Shown here one piece after another: positions 1 to 12,900 of a stretch of DNA of 64,000 nucleotides (positions are counted from its first letter, which is position 1; every line of letters begins with the position of its first letter). Below the pieces are notes generated by a model. That model saw only the letters and a list, made by a program, of their open reading frames with translations, was not told the DNA's origin and searched no databases. Origin of the DNA: Syngnathus acus (lineage: Eukaryota > Chordata > Actinopteri > Syngnathiformes > Syngnathidae); assembly GCF_901709675.1 (NCBI RefSeq), contig NC_051088.1:15428193-15492192 (forward strand), read 5' to 3'. The position numbers were made by a program, and so were the translations under genes.

Positions 1-359
1 TAATATGCAATTATTTTTTCATATACCCCCCAAGTCATTGTCTAAGTAGTAGTATTTGATTTAAATTTGAAGTTGGATACATTTGCATTAAACAGTGAAT
101 TAATATTTTTAAAATAGATACATATATGTACAAATTGAATCATTAAATAGTCTTTTAATTTTTCTATATTTAAGCGCAGTTCTCATGCTCAAACTAGCGG
201 TGCATACTGTTACACTGGCTTACAATAATGCTGGGTCTACTATTAGGAATAAAACCCGTCTCGTTTTTACTAACACGACACTTTAGTTTACTTCTAGAGG
301 TGTAAAAAAACAAACCGCTGCTGTACAGTAGATCTTCATGTGATTTATGTCTTTGACAG

Positions 360-621
360 GCAGAAGCGCGGTTGGCAGCGAGGAGAACAGCAAGAGCAGA
401 AGCCAGAGAAATTCGGATGAAGGAGCTAGAGAAGCAACACAAAGAGGTGAAGTGCTGTCACTCATGTCACCATCCAGTCTGAATGGCCCAAAGTGCATTT
501 TTTAAAATGGCCTCGGACAAAGTGGGCGGCTTTGTAGAGCATGTAGATTATATACACTGTATAATTGTTTGTGTCAATCTAAATGAGTAAAAGTACTGTA
601 AAAGTGGGGTATACACACACA

Positions 622-695
<74 letters not shown>

Positions 696-3600
696 AGTCA
701 TCGGATCAAATTTGAGAATTTGTAAAAAAACGATTACTACTTATTATCCTGATCTGCTTGGAAAAGAATCAAGGCCGACAAACGTAAAACCTGTTTAATA
801 TTTACCATGCAAATACTTGTTCAACACCAAGCCACGGAGTCAATGATTATGAATGATAACCAATTAAAGAGCAACCAGAAGCTGTTTCCTGACAAAGAGA
901 AGAACTGGTTGTGTTGAGTGTTTGTAAAATATTTCTCCCACTCCACTGCAATATAAGTGACAAGTAGAATCTTGCAACCTCAGTCTAGTTACCAACAAGC
1001 TAACAGTTAGCCTAGCCCGCTCCATTTCTTCTTACGCTGCTCTTACTACTAAGATTACAGTGTACTTTGGTTTAATCAATTCAACTTTTCATGTTTCATG
1101 AAACCAGGATAGGTGCTTTTGGCATCAAACTCACTCAGACATTGTGGGAACTTGACTAGTATGCATTGCATTCCTTATATCTAAACATCTACGTACTTCA
1201 TAAAATAAATATGCAATGATTTAAGTTCAAATTCAAGGTCCAAGAATCCCAAGTTTATTTCTGAAACGTGAAATGCTCAACGTCATCCTACAGTGATATT
1301 GACTGAAATGTTTTTGCCCCAAACTTTGTAAGAAAAAAAAAAAAAGAGCCATTCCTCACCACTAATCAACTAACTTCCGCTGAGTGGCAATAAGCAGACA
1401 TGTGACACACCCTGTGGTCAGAGGTCAGGTCAGACAGTAGGAGAGGCAACAGTGTGACTGTTCTTCAATCATCAGTCATTAGAAACATTCATCCAGCGCG
1501 GTGAGTCACTTCTCTCTTGTTCTCCAACCTTGATTTATTGTCTGCGCTGTATTTGAACCTTTCTCACCAAAGCATGTAATTACTTTTCCGCACTAACTTA
1601 GGTGTGGCCCATATGGACCTCAAACAAACAATTTAGCTTAAAAACCTGCCGAGGCTGGAAAAGCACCACTCGCCTTGGACTTAAAAACAATCGAAACGGA
1701 TTTTTTTTTTTAATGTGTGCTCCTTTTCCTCTACAGAAGTATTATGGTCTGGATTATAAATGGGGTCGCATTGAGCAGTGGATGGTACGACCACACATCT
1801 GCTGCCGGCCCGTGAAAACCTCCTGCCACCTAATCTCTTGAAAAACAAATAAAAGAGCATTGCAGCAGTTGTATTGAACTGCTAGAGACTGTAACGTCAC
1901 GCTGTTCAGAATCAAGTCACTAATGTGACATAGTAGCAATCTTTACGTTTTTAGATCGATGTCACAATTGTCACAAAGTAAAAGTCACTTGGGTGGAGTT
2001 AGAAGGTTTTTACGAGTCAGCTACACTGCATGTCAGCCTCTTGTGCGTGTGCTCGCATAGTATTCAGCGATAATGACGTTATTACTGCCACATTGGAGTT
2101 TTTCATTTCAAGTAGCTGCCGTACACTGCTAGTTTTATTTTCAAATCCTTATCTTTTTCAGTTTGCATGTTAGGCATGCTATCAAGCTTACAGATTGGAT
2201 CATTCTTTTTTTTCAAGATGTTAACTCTGCTTTATTGTAACCGTCTCCTCTTCTTCTGTTCTCCTTCGCGGCCTATCAGGAGGACGGCGAGCGCTATTCT
2301 CGCCACTCGCGGAGAATCGCTTCGGTCTGTATCGTTTAGGACCTTTCTTCTTATCTTCCTTGTGTGAGAAGTTTTGAAAAAAGATGCCGTTACGTCCGGC
2401 AATGTGAAACCACATCGTCACGGCAAGTGGTTTGTGTACTCTGAAGTCAACGTGTCTTCATGTTTGTGTTTTCAGCTGTCAGATGATGAAGAGCGCATGT
2501 CTGTAGGGAGTCGAGGCAGTCTGAAGGTGACTACACTCCACCAGTCTATCCCTGGTTCTTCTTCTTCTTCGAATTCACTTCTGTCTCGCATCTTTTCCTT
2601 CACTTCTCCTTCCTGGCACACATCCTTGTCTCATCTCCTTCCATCCTTTTATCCCTGCACTTGTTCTTCCTTTCTGCCTTCCCAGCCTTCAGATTACAGC
2701 TCTTTTCTTGGTTCTGGCTCCCGGGCATCCTCCAGAGCTAGTTCAGCTCGTGCCAGCCCTGTGGTAAGTTTGGCTCGGTCTGTTAATCCTGATGTTTGTT
2801 GCAACTGACTGCGGACTAAGTGGTGGAAAATAGCTGGAGTTTTCTTTGAGGGCGCGGTTAAAAAAACAAAAACATATCTATGGTCTGACTTTGTGTGTGC
2901 TTAGGTGGAGGAGAGACTGGACAGAGACTTCCTGGATAGAGTAAGTCAAGTTTTTAGGTTTGGCTCATTTGACCTAAAATGAAAATGGCACTGGGCGCTA
3001 CAGCCTTTCAGCAATTTCACATCCAGAAAACACAAATGTTTTCTCAGTATACCCGACAAGTTAAGATATCAAATCAACATGGCATCGATTCATAATTGTT
3101 TCTACTCACCAGGAATTTTCTTTTTCTCTCCTACCTACTTTAAGTGCTTCTTTTAACGTAATGCCACTCAAAGTTCAAACTGAGACGCCATATAACTGAA
3201 ATATCTTTTGCTACTAAAGTGGATGTGACAAGAATGTTAGAAAAACTTGCAGTTGGATGTTAATAAATGTTAGTAATGGCAAGTTGTTACCCTACAAAGA
3301 GTTATATTTGAGTATTTAATTGAAATAAAAAAACATTTGCAAGTATGTGCCACTTGTAGTAGAGAGCTACTTTACTTTTTGGACCGTATTGCTCAGCCAT
3401 GATAATTTGATTTTAAGCCGCTTCCGCCGTTGAATTGTATTGACGTGTCTTCCTCCTCAGGGCTCCAGGACAGCGCTGAACCTTTCTGCAGCCACTCTGT
3501 CTTCACTGGGTGGAGCGTCATCTCGCAGAGGAAGCTGTGACACGTCAGTCTCCGTCGAGATGGAGGCGTCAATCAGGGAGATGAAGGTAGCGACAATTCA

Positions 3601-6600
3601 CTGATTAACCGATTAGCAATTAATCAAAACCATATGATCCGTCTGCTAAAAAGGTAAGTGCTTGTCTGACTCATGAGTGTTTATCCATTGTCTCAGGACT
3701 CTGTGGCAGAGGCAGAGGAAAAGTATCGCAGAGCCATGGTTTCAAACGCTCAGCTGCACAACGACAAGTCGACTTTAATGTATCAGGTGGAAACTCTGCG
3801 GGAGGACCTGAGCGACATGGAGGAGCTGCTTTGGGAGGCGCGACGGCACGCCGATGAGCGCACAAAGGTAAGTAGGTTGATGGGATGTCAGATAACATTG
3901 TTTGGATGTCTTTCTAACAGGTGGAAACATTATTCACACTCTATTCTGAAGAGGGAGTTTGCAATGTAGCAAGATTTGAGTGTAGCCTCTCTCCTCTAAC
4001 CTCCAGTCTCTCACCAAAACCGTTCTCCTCACTAACATGCACAAGTGTGATTCTCAGCTTCACAGACAAGGCATATCTTGCTTCAACAAATACGCAGCGC
4101 TAGCAATACTAAGGTAGCATTAGCACTTTGAGCAAGACATCAACCAGAGCTAAGTTAGTAGCATGACATATTCATAATGGAATGTTACTTTGAGACTAAT
4201 TGCCCTATATTCGTGCCAAGCGCAAGTCTAGTGCAATTGTGTGCTTACTGTGTGAGTGAACCCCCATAGCTGTTGAGGTTTACTTTTAAATTTAAATGAA
4301 GATGGCAATAACAATAATACATTCCATCCATTAATTAATTTCTACAATGTTTCAGTTTTCATATTTAGGAATGAAATAGCATCAGATGCAACATACACTA
4401 GCGGTCAAAAGTTTGGGGTCACCCAGAAAACTTACCAACATAATTGCACAAGGGTTTTCAAGGGATTTCTATTCATCCATTAGATGTCTAACACAGCAAA
4501 CACAATGGAACACTGGAGTAATAATTTCAGCATCACTTCAGAATCTTATAATGAGTATTTGTACATCATGACTTCCCAGCACTTATTTCTGATGTGCCCC
4601 GTGTGTGTTTGCAGGCATACGAACGCGAGCGTGATTGTCACATTCTCCTTCAGTTCCAGTTTAAGGAGATGAACGAGACTATGAGACGAAGTGAAGAACT
4701 TCTGATGGTCAGTTCAACGCTGAACATTCCCAACATAGACAAAATGTAGAGAGCGGAGTCCTCACATTCATCTTCTGTGTAACCTCAACAAGATTCAAGA
4801 TCTTTGGGCAAACTTACCACCTTTTAATGAGCTTTTAACAGCTTTTTCTAATTTCCTTTCTGTTTCTATTTCTTCCTTCCTTCCTTCCACACCCCCAGGA
4901 AGTGTCACAGTTACGAGAACAAACACATGCTTATGCTCAAGAGGTGTCTGACTTGCAGGAGGCTCTGCAGTGGAAGGAAAAGAAGATTGCGGTATGATGT
5001 GATGAAGGGTCCAAACATTACAAACGCTCAAATATTGGTATTCGTAAATCAAAACAAAGAAAAAAAGCCGGAAGCAGATTTAATTTCTACTAAATGTCAT
5101 ACTAATATTACTGCTAATCCATTCATCTTACTTAACCCGCTTTCTCTCCTTTCTCCTACCTTACCACCCCCCCCCCCCCCCCCCAAACACCGACTCATCG
5201 TACGTGGTCCCTCTCAGGCATTAGAGCGTCAGAGGGAAATCTCTGACGTCATTCAAATCGAGCGCGACCAGCTGAGAGTTGAGGTGCTCAGCCTCCGAGA
5301 TGTTGTCAAGGTACAGAAAAAGAAGTCACGCGATGCCCTCGCCATGTCACTTGACACGACATGTAACCATTTGGCCTCGTTCAGCTTTTTTTTTCTTTTT
5401 TAAAGGAAGGTCATCCAATCAGAGAAAGCGTGCGAGTCGTTGATCCGTCACTGATTATTGATCATTTCCTAAGCAGAAATACGGAGAGGTCATTTCTCCT
5501 GAGCTCGCAACCAATGGGGGGCCGAGATTGGACGATGATGAAGTCAGCAACAGCTTTGGGGAGAACGTTCCTGACAGCAGAGAGAGCATGCTGGGTAAGC
5601 TTCGATTGCCAGAAAACACAAACTATCATTATCATTCTTCTTTTATTGTTCAATGACAGTAAAGCAGGGGTGTCCAAACTGCAGCCCATTTTTTTAGTTG
5701 ACCCCAGAGCATGTACTCTAACATTTGCCAAGGCTCGCAAGGCTTTTGAAGTTGTGAAAATAAATGTTATCTAAATTCGACACGTCACACCGAAGAGTAG
5801 TGTTAACAACACCGTCTAATATGAAAGACTGAAAAAAAATGACAAGAATACAAAATGAGGCTTCAAAGACCTCCCCTTGCAGATGTTGTGGGCGTGTCCG
5901 CCGATTATGCTGAAATCACGCCTTGTGCAAATTTCAATCAAACGTCCGTGCTTAGTGCTCCAATGTATCCTCCGTGGTCTTTCAGGCAACACCGGAGACC
6001 TCACGTCCCACTATTGCCCAAAAAATAAACCCACACAGTTGCTCAGCTTCGGCTCGGCCGGCAAGCACGTACGAGCTTCGAACGTGAGCCGAGAGGCCCG
6101 CGCAAGGAAACAAATGACTCATCAAGGAAGAAGAAAAAATCATATGAGAATAAGACTAAAAGGAAGTTGTGTTTCTGTGAAAAACGCAATCGCAAAACAA
6201 GCCGTGAAGCAGAGTGGAGACTCTGATCATGAGTTGACACCTACACCTAAAGTCAAGTCACCGAATGAAGCCAAACTGTCCAAGAAAAGTCAAGCAAAAC
6301 GCAAAAAAACCATCTCTCATGTTGGCACGACTTCCATTGGAAATGTCCAAAAATCAGGTCAGCCCGCCTCGATCTTATATCAAAAGAACATCAGATCTGG
6401 AAACTCGGCTGACACAATACAGCGGCCCGATTCGAACCGCCTGACAGGTCAGAAATTGAACGAAAAGCCCGTTGAATGTTCCTCCGCACCCACTGGGGTG
6501 AGCGCAGCAGAGCCTTCTTCCTCAGCAAGTCTCATACGTGAAGACTGTGAGGACTGTTCTGCAAAATATCAGCAAAGGGTCATTGGAAATACCGCTGAGA

Positions 6601-8775
6601 AATGTCGAAGATCACAAGAAGAAGCAGACAATATAAACATGTCCGACTTTGTTTTTGTGGATTCCACTTTTGCTGGGGACACCACGTCTCCTGAAGACCT
6701 CCTCACAAAATTGCCTGGATCTCCGGCCACTTCCGCTACCGTCGGCCATAGTTGCAATTTCACGAGGTTTGTTGAGGAACTCAAGGTCATGGCAGCTCCT
6801 GAATGGGTGCTGCTCAAACTCCCAGAAGGGAAAATGTTTGAAGAGCAACGAGTCAGCCAGATACTGGGGACAGATATGCAGGCTACCCAGGAGGTGGCAG
6901 ACATGGACAGTTGTGAGGAAGCCCATGAGGAGATGGAGCAGTAAGAGCACCCAAAGATCATTGCGGAGATCTTAGTCTGCCAACCCCAAAATCCTAAACT
7001 TGATCATGGTTGGATGATTAGATTTTTAATCAATTGAAGTCAGATAATTTCAAAGTGTCCTATACAGCTTATCATTTTTCTGTTTTGGAAGAAATAAATT
7101 TGAACACATTTGCGCTAAGTAGGCGTCAATGAGATTTTGTAATTTTGTCACTATGTGCCGTGTCCTTGGTTGTGGTCCAAAGTCGTGCCACCCAAGTAAG
7201 GATGGCGCTACAATCTTAATGGACTGAAATCATTTAAGTGTCATATTTAAAGATACTCACAAGCTACAAATTAGGTGGATCGAGTGATCTGCTACCGATG
7301 TTTGTATTGTATTTTTTGGTCATCAAAAGCAATAAATGATTCTTGTTGATTTGAGTTCCAAGTATTTTATTCCCCCCTTCCACATAACGTTTGCTGCTAT
7401 ATTATGATTTTCTCAACAGTGACTTCACAGAATTACACAAGGGTAAGAAATTATAGAAACCAAGTGAACTGTTCCTCACCATTTACTAATTAAAATCTAA
7501 CAACAGATTTATATTTTCGAATCTAACCACCAATCATTTGATTTTAAACTAGGCTATCATAATAATTTCGCTAATAATTCCAAGTTGTCATCAAAATACA
7601 GTTATTTGAATTCTAATTAAGCATGCATAGTGAATGAACAAATAAATAAGCTTGTGGGGAGGCTGTGAGTAACCATGCGTCCACTTCTGTCGTTTCAGAG
7701 CTGCATCTGAAGAAGCTACTTGAAGAAAGGGAAAGTTTGCAGGATCAGGTGTGACAGGAAATCAACACTGAAACATCATGCAAATTTCACACAAGAGGGA
7801 GACGAACAGCCATCCTGCAGGATTTTCAATCGTTTTCAAATTGTGTGTGTGTCTTCTACAGGTGAGAATGCTCAAGTCTCAACTGCTTCTGAGACAAAGA
7901 AATCTTGATGGGAGCCAAAATCCAGAGGAAGACGGTCTGGAAAATGGCGCAGATTCTCATGCGGTGGACCTTCAGAGTGAGCCTTCATCTTCTTCTCACG
8001 CTCGCTCGTTCGTCTTCGTCACTGTCGCACGCTTTTCTTCTCAGGAGATGCAAGCAGACAAATGAGTGAGCTGAAATTCAAACTCGTCAAATCTGAACAA
8101 GAAGTTACCACTCTGGAACAGAACGTACGTTGTTGGTCTTTTCCTTTTTTGTTGTTTGATTAGTTTTTTCAATCCACCTCCCACACAATATTTTTTTTTC
8201 CAACCCTTACGTACTTTTCATTTTGATTCAGGCCAAGCGTGTCCTCATAATTAATTATTATAATGAGTAAAAGACATTTTCAAATGTTTTCCTTTATTGG
8301 GCGCGGAAAATCAAGCCACGTGTTTTGTGTCCAAAGTATTTCACATTTGACCCAAAGTTCTAATCTTGTAGGCAAGCTTTTCAGGTCTTGCCATATGTTT
8401 GAAAGTATGAGTTTATTTCTCTGTCTCTAATCACACTCTTCTTGCTGGTATAATTGTCCAGGTCATCCGTCTGGAAGCTCAGGTGACTCGCTACAGGACA
8501 GCGTCGGAGAATGCAGAGATAGTTGAGGATGAGCTGAAGGTCGAAAGGAGAAAACTACATAGAGAAGTACTGTCCTCCAAAAAAAAAAAACTGCAAAATC
8601 GCGAGTCTTTCACCTTCTTTAATTTTTCATTGTCCAAAACTCATGTTTGTTTCGGTGTCTGCAGCTGCGCACTGCTCTGGATCAGATCCAGGAGCTGGAA
8701 TCGGCGAATAGTCACCTCACCAAACGTCTGGAGAAGATGAAGGCCAACCGCAGCATCCTCTTGGCCCAGCAGTGA
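360..8775 (+). CDS. lrrfip1: LRRFIP1, leucine-rich repeat flightless-interacting protein 1 (5' partial)
   Basis: The family binds Flightless-I and cytosolic nucleic acids and acts in innate and Wnt signalling as a coiled-coil cytoplasmic protein (family knowledge). Exons read: 360-446, 1737-1784, 2280-2324, 2476-2526, 2686-2763, 2905-2940, 3461-3586, 3697-3867, 4615-4707, 4899-4991, 5218-5310, 5477-5594, then 7699-7748, 7862-7976, 8045-8124, 8462-8566 and 8665-8775. All junctions have AG/GT and keep phase. Family signatures seen are [20 protein letters not shown] in the first exon, [29 protein letters not shown], a Ser-rich linker, then a long coiled coil ending in [17 protein letters not shown] and TGA. 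The exon holding [13 protein letters not shown] favours LRRFIP1 over LRRFIP2. The initiator exon lies left of the window. Many middle exons are small multiples of three and could be skipped without frame loss, as in mammals. Confidence 0.93.
612..694 (+). repeat. (AC)n microsatellite in lrrfip1 intron
   Basis: An almost pure AC dinucleotide run of about 80 bp, with one AT interruption near 628, in the intron after the first visible exon. Confidence 0.97.
4396..4560. mobile_element. Fragment of a DNA-transposon-like repeat in lrrfip1 intron
   Basis: It opens with CTAGCGGTCAAAAGTTTGGG followed by GTCACCCAGA, a terminus I recognise as highly repeated in teleost genomes. Only one terminus is seen, so it is truncated or degenerate. 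A short related piece (GGGGTCACCCAGAAAGATG) lies at 13880-13900. The assignment rests on recall of the terminal motif. Confidence 0.45.
5663..5720. mobile_element. hAT-like terminus fragment
   Basis: Contains AGCAGGGGTGTCCAAACTGC followed by AGCCCATTT, matching the ends of hAT-type miniature elements seen elsewhere here (28478, 29845, 57970). No opposite end is visible, so this is a relic. Confidence 0.35.
5986..6944 (+). CDS. lrrfip1: Alternative long terminal coding exon of lrrfip1
   Basis: An open stretch of 319 codons starts after the acceptor at 5984-5985. It joins in phase to the exon ending at 5594, completing a Gly codon, and ends with TAA at 6942-6944. It encodes a basic, low-complexity stretch (many Lys, Arg, Ser) and then an acidic end ([10 protein letters not shown]). 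Mammalian LRRFIP1 also has isoforms ending in one large exon instead of the coiled-coil exons, so this is read as the matching isoform. Poly(A) signals at 7093 and 7331 support a true end here. I see no catalytic domain. A retained-intron reading from the upstream ATG at 5877 is less likely because a good acceptor sits at 5985. Confidence 0.75.
7093..7336 (+). terminator. Poly(A) signals after the lrrfip1 long terminal exon
   Basis: AATAAA at 7093-7098 (about 150 bp after the stop) and again at 7331-7336, in AT-rich DNA before the next coiled-coil exon at 7699. They support an alternative 3' end inside the gene. Confidence 0.6.
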
Positions 8776-9973
8776 CCCCCAACGGTTCCATCTCTCGTTT
8801 CGCAATGGACTCCCGAAGGACTCTCCGGGTCGGAGAGCTTGCGGAATCTTTTCTCCTGCAGCTTGACAATCGCTGGTGTTGGGTGACGGATGCTTGATTT
8901 GACCGTATGGGTGAGCTTTGTGTGACCAGCTAATGCGGGGCTCTATGCTATATGTCTTATGCTGCCCTAAGACTCCGCCCACCTGCTCTGCCAGGTGCTG
9001 AAAAGCAACTTCTTCTGCCTCGTAAACTTTCTCCTCCAACACTGGGGGCTACAGACAGTCATTTGAGGATTTATTCAGTATCATCTTAATGTCCTTGGAT
9101 GAGGATTCTCCCAACCTCACTAGTAAGACAATTTAGCACAACTGAATGTCTTACTGGTAACGTTTTTCTATTGCTGCCTTCCACACTATTAGTGTGACGT
9201 TGGTGCCCACTCAGCCTGGCAAAATTGTGCGCTCGTTGATGCTACAACCAGTTTCATTACGAAATTCAACAATTAAGTGCTTCACTACTGTACGACGAGT
9301 CATTCGACTTGTTTGGCCTCGTCATTCTACTCGTGCCCAAAGATGTTCTACTACTGCATTGGAGTTAAGACCGTATTAGCATATGGACAACTCAGCACAG
9401 GAGTTCTAGTACAACTTTTAGTCGTGCTGGTTTGTACTACTGTATGACATTTCTGCGCTCCAGTAGAATGATGTTATTTTTCCACCACTGCAGAATATTC
9501 ATGTGCACGAGTTGAACTACTATACATATGTTACTAGTGGCTGGTTCTCCGCTTCTCTCTGCTTCCTCCTTCCATTACATTATGACATTTTTTGGGTGCA
9601 CAAATAGAACCGTCTCACATTTTGGTGAATGCCATTCACGACTTCATTACGAGCACCAACAGTGTGCAGATGTTTAGTAGTGCACACTGTGGGCAGCGAG
9701 GGTTTAGTTCCCACTTATCGTGAGTGTCCCAAAATTAGATGGGGGGCTGATTTAGGGTTCACCTATTAAATGTTACGGATTAAACATAGAAAATATTTTT
9801 ATTCCACTTTGAACAACCACAGCAGGTTGACTACACGGAAAATATTCACATTTGTTCAGAATCATCCACTTCAAGCTGCTACAATTTGCCACCTTTCTTG
9901 GTGGCTTCGGGTGACATTTCTTGAATGTTCACTTGGGTCACTTTTGAGTCCCACAATAGCTCACAGGGAGACG
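8776..9973. other. Convergent intergenic spacer (lrrfip1 / opsin 3' ends)
   Basis: No gene is seen. It holds the lrrfip1 3' UTR and, at 9798-9803, a TTTATT (AATAAA on the minus strand) about 170 bp past the opsin stop, a likely opsin poly(A) signal. The part from 9119 to 9540 has scattered ACTAGT/GTACTACTG motifs in both orientations and looks like a degenerate repeat I cannot classify. Confidence 0.6.
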
Positions 9974-12900
9974 TCATGCAGTGACACTTTGATGTTTTTC
10001 CGAGAGGGTGGCGCTGGTGCCGTCTGCTTCGCAGGCTTTGGCTTCTTCGGCGGCATCGCCGAGGACAACAGTGCCGCTGCCCACCGTCAAACGGTTAAGA
10101 TGGAACGTGGTGGTTCTGGTGTGGATGGACTGACTGTTCTTTGTCAGTTGGTGCTGGCAGTGGAACAGGATCAGGAAGCAGCGGTGGAACTGATAGAAGA
10201 AGAACATTGAGAGCAATCGGCTTTGATTGTTTTGGTGGCATATAGAGTCACTGGAGTTAAAAGATACTTTTTTAACTTACGGAAGAAGTGATTTGATAGG
10301 AGCAACCGGGATGTTACTGTTTCGCCCATAGTCATGGTTGCATGTTAACAACGTGCAACTTGAATGTAACATGACCGCTCAATAAGAGACATAGTTAATG
10401 AACTACGGGAAACATACACAAATAATAATGATTCTTGACTTTTTGACAGGAAAACTTCAACATTGCATGGCAACAGTAGAAGTAATAAAGCAAAAAAAAA
10501 GAAGCCTACAAATTTTAAGAAAAAAAGCAATTAAGGGACAATATCAGGTTCAACCCAATCCAGAATGCGAATGTCAAATAACAACAGTACTGGTGAGTTG
10601 TTTTTTTGTCTTGCCTTGATGTAATGATTTATTTTGCTAAAATTATAAAACCTGGTGCAGAGAAACTTGATGTCCTTTGTGTTAATGATACTTGATGTAC
10701 TGCTTATTTCAAATACTTTTCAAAGCTGGGTTCATGGGGGAAAGCACATCCACCTCACAGTTCTTTGGATGTGCCCTGGCGAGCAATCCAGGGTGGAGAG
10801 CTCCCACCTCACCTGCTTGTTCATCAGGATGTAGATGACCGGGTTGAACACGGTGCTGCTCTTGGCCAGGATGGACGGCACCACACTCGCTACAGGGCTG
10901 ATGAGGCCCGGCTGGCCAAACGTGGCCATCATGGCGACGACGCCGTACGGCATCCAGCAGAGAAGGAAGCAAAGCACTGTGATGACAACCATGAACAGGA
11001 TGTGGAACTCCCGCCGCCTCGTCCGGCGAATTCGACCCACCTGATGACACAAGTGATGACGTGCAGTTAAACATTTAAAAGCAAAAGGAAGAGATAAAAA
11101 GCTTACTGAAGTACTTGAAGAGCATTTGGATAACATCCTTCTATTTGGAAAGAATGTGAATACTTTTCAGCACCTCAGACTTTGTCTCTGCTTGGCTGCT
11201 CAACTGTGGGGACCCACCTGTCTAACGGCATGCAAAAGGCGACCGTAGCAGTACATCATGATAAAGACGGGCAGACCCAGACAGAAGACGAACAGACAGA
11301 TGATGTAGGAATGAGAGCAGGATGTTTGCTCGGTCCACGTCACCGAGCAGCTGGTCCCCGCGCCCTCCAGCCCGTAGCTGCTCCATCCCAGCAAGGGGGG
11401 CAACGTCCACGCCAGTGAGTAGAGCCAAGCCCCACACACTGCGAGCAGAGGCTTCCTGTAGTCCGGGGCCCGCTTGTTGTACACTAGCAGGGTGCTGTAT
11501 CGTTCGTAGGACACGAGGGCGAGAGACACCAGAGAAACAATACCTAGGGCACATACAAAGCACTTATTTTTTAGTGCAGAGTGGGACTTATTCTATAATG
11601 CAAAATGGTTTAGGCCTATTCATTATCTATGCACGCATATGTATGTTCCGATTATTGACGCAGGACAAAAATATCCCTTATATTATGACCTCAGAGCGCC
11701 TGAAACTGCCTGACACTCATTAATAGATGTTTTATCTGTGATCAGTTTCAGAAAAAAGGGAAATTGTCTTTTTGCATGTACCGTATTTTCTGGACTATAA
11801 GGCACACCTAAAAACCTAATAATTTCTCAAAAGCCGACAGTGCGCCTTATAGTCCGGTGCGCCTTATATATGGATCAATTGATGAATTTGTTGATCCATA
11901 CTGGTTGTACACAGTGCTCTGCCAAAATGTTTCAGTACGGTATAGTACGACTAGTAAATTACAAGGTCGCATCGCTTCCCACCATTACGGCAACCGTGGT
12001 CAGGGGGCGTCACTAAATAGCTGTTGTACCCGTGAGGCTATTTCATTTCAAAATAGTATGCTCCGTTAATGTTTCAAGTAAATATACGGATTGATATGGA
12101 AGGGAAACATAGGTAAGCAGTACCAATGTGTTAGATCGAATTTTAGTCAGTTCCGATCATTTTATAGGAGATCGTTTGAGAAACGCAATTGTTTACACTT
12201 TGCTGAGGCTCATGGGAGATTGCGAGCAGAGGCTCATGGGAGTTTGCGGGTGGCTAATGCTATACCGATAGCTGCTATACGCACCAGGCTATTTCATGTC
12301 AGAATAGGCTACTCTGTTAATGTTTCGAGTAAATCTACGGATCGATATGGAAGGGAAACATAGGTAAGTAGTACCAATGCGTTAAATCGAACTTTAGTCA
12401 GTTCTGATCGTTTTATAGGAGATAGTATGAGAAACGCGATTGTTTACAGAGGGCTTGTTGGTTATTAGCCAATAAGAGACATTAGTGGATGCATACCGCA
12501 ACCCTAGTCAACCTCAGTTTGTTGCAGTATAGCTTCTATTTTATGTGCCTTTTACTCCGGTGCACCCTATATATGGAATAATTTCTAAAATAAAAAATTC
12601 ATTGAGGGTCCGCCTTATCATCAAGTGCGCCTTTTGGTGCGAAAAATACGGTATTTATTTTTGTAGGTGCATATCTTACACCTGGGACAAAGCACCCGCT
12701 GACCTCCATATGACCTTTGCACCTCTTGTTTTAGATGGACAAATTATGTTGTTTTACTATTTCACACGTGACCCTTCAAAGACCATCAGGTGTTTGTTTT
12801 TGATGGAACTGGCGCAAATGTGGTGGTCACACAGTTCTCAGGACTGTTTCCAATTGCCCCCTGATGGAAACTCCTTTATTGTGTTTGGGAATTTGGCAGA

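Noticed and set aside
583-798. Open frame with a long His-Thr run
   Set aside because: A translation of the (AC)n microsatellite.
5877-5985. Upstream ATG extension of the lrrfip1 long exon
   Set aside because: The acceptor at 5984-5985 joins in phase with the upstream lrrfip1 exon, so the part before it is intron.
10732-10812. Extension of opsin exon 3 past CAG into an alternative C-terminus (VRWELSTLDC)
   Set aside because: A good donor GTGAGG follows CAG, and a fourth exon coding FHRCFLILFHC joins in phase, matching the family.
10765-11723. Plus-strand frames over the opsin exons
   Set aside because: Antisense shadows of the opsin coding exons.
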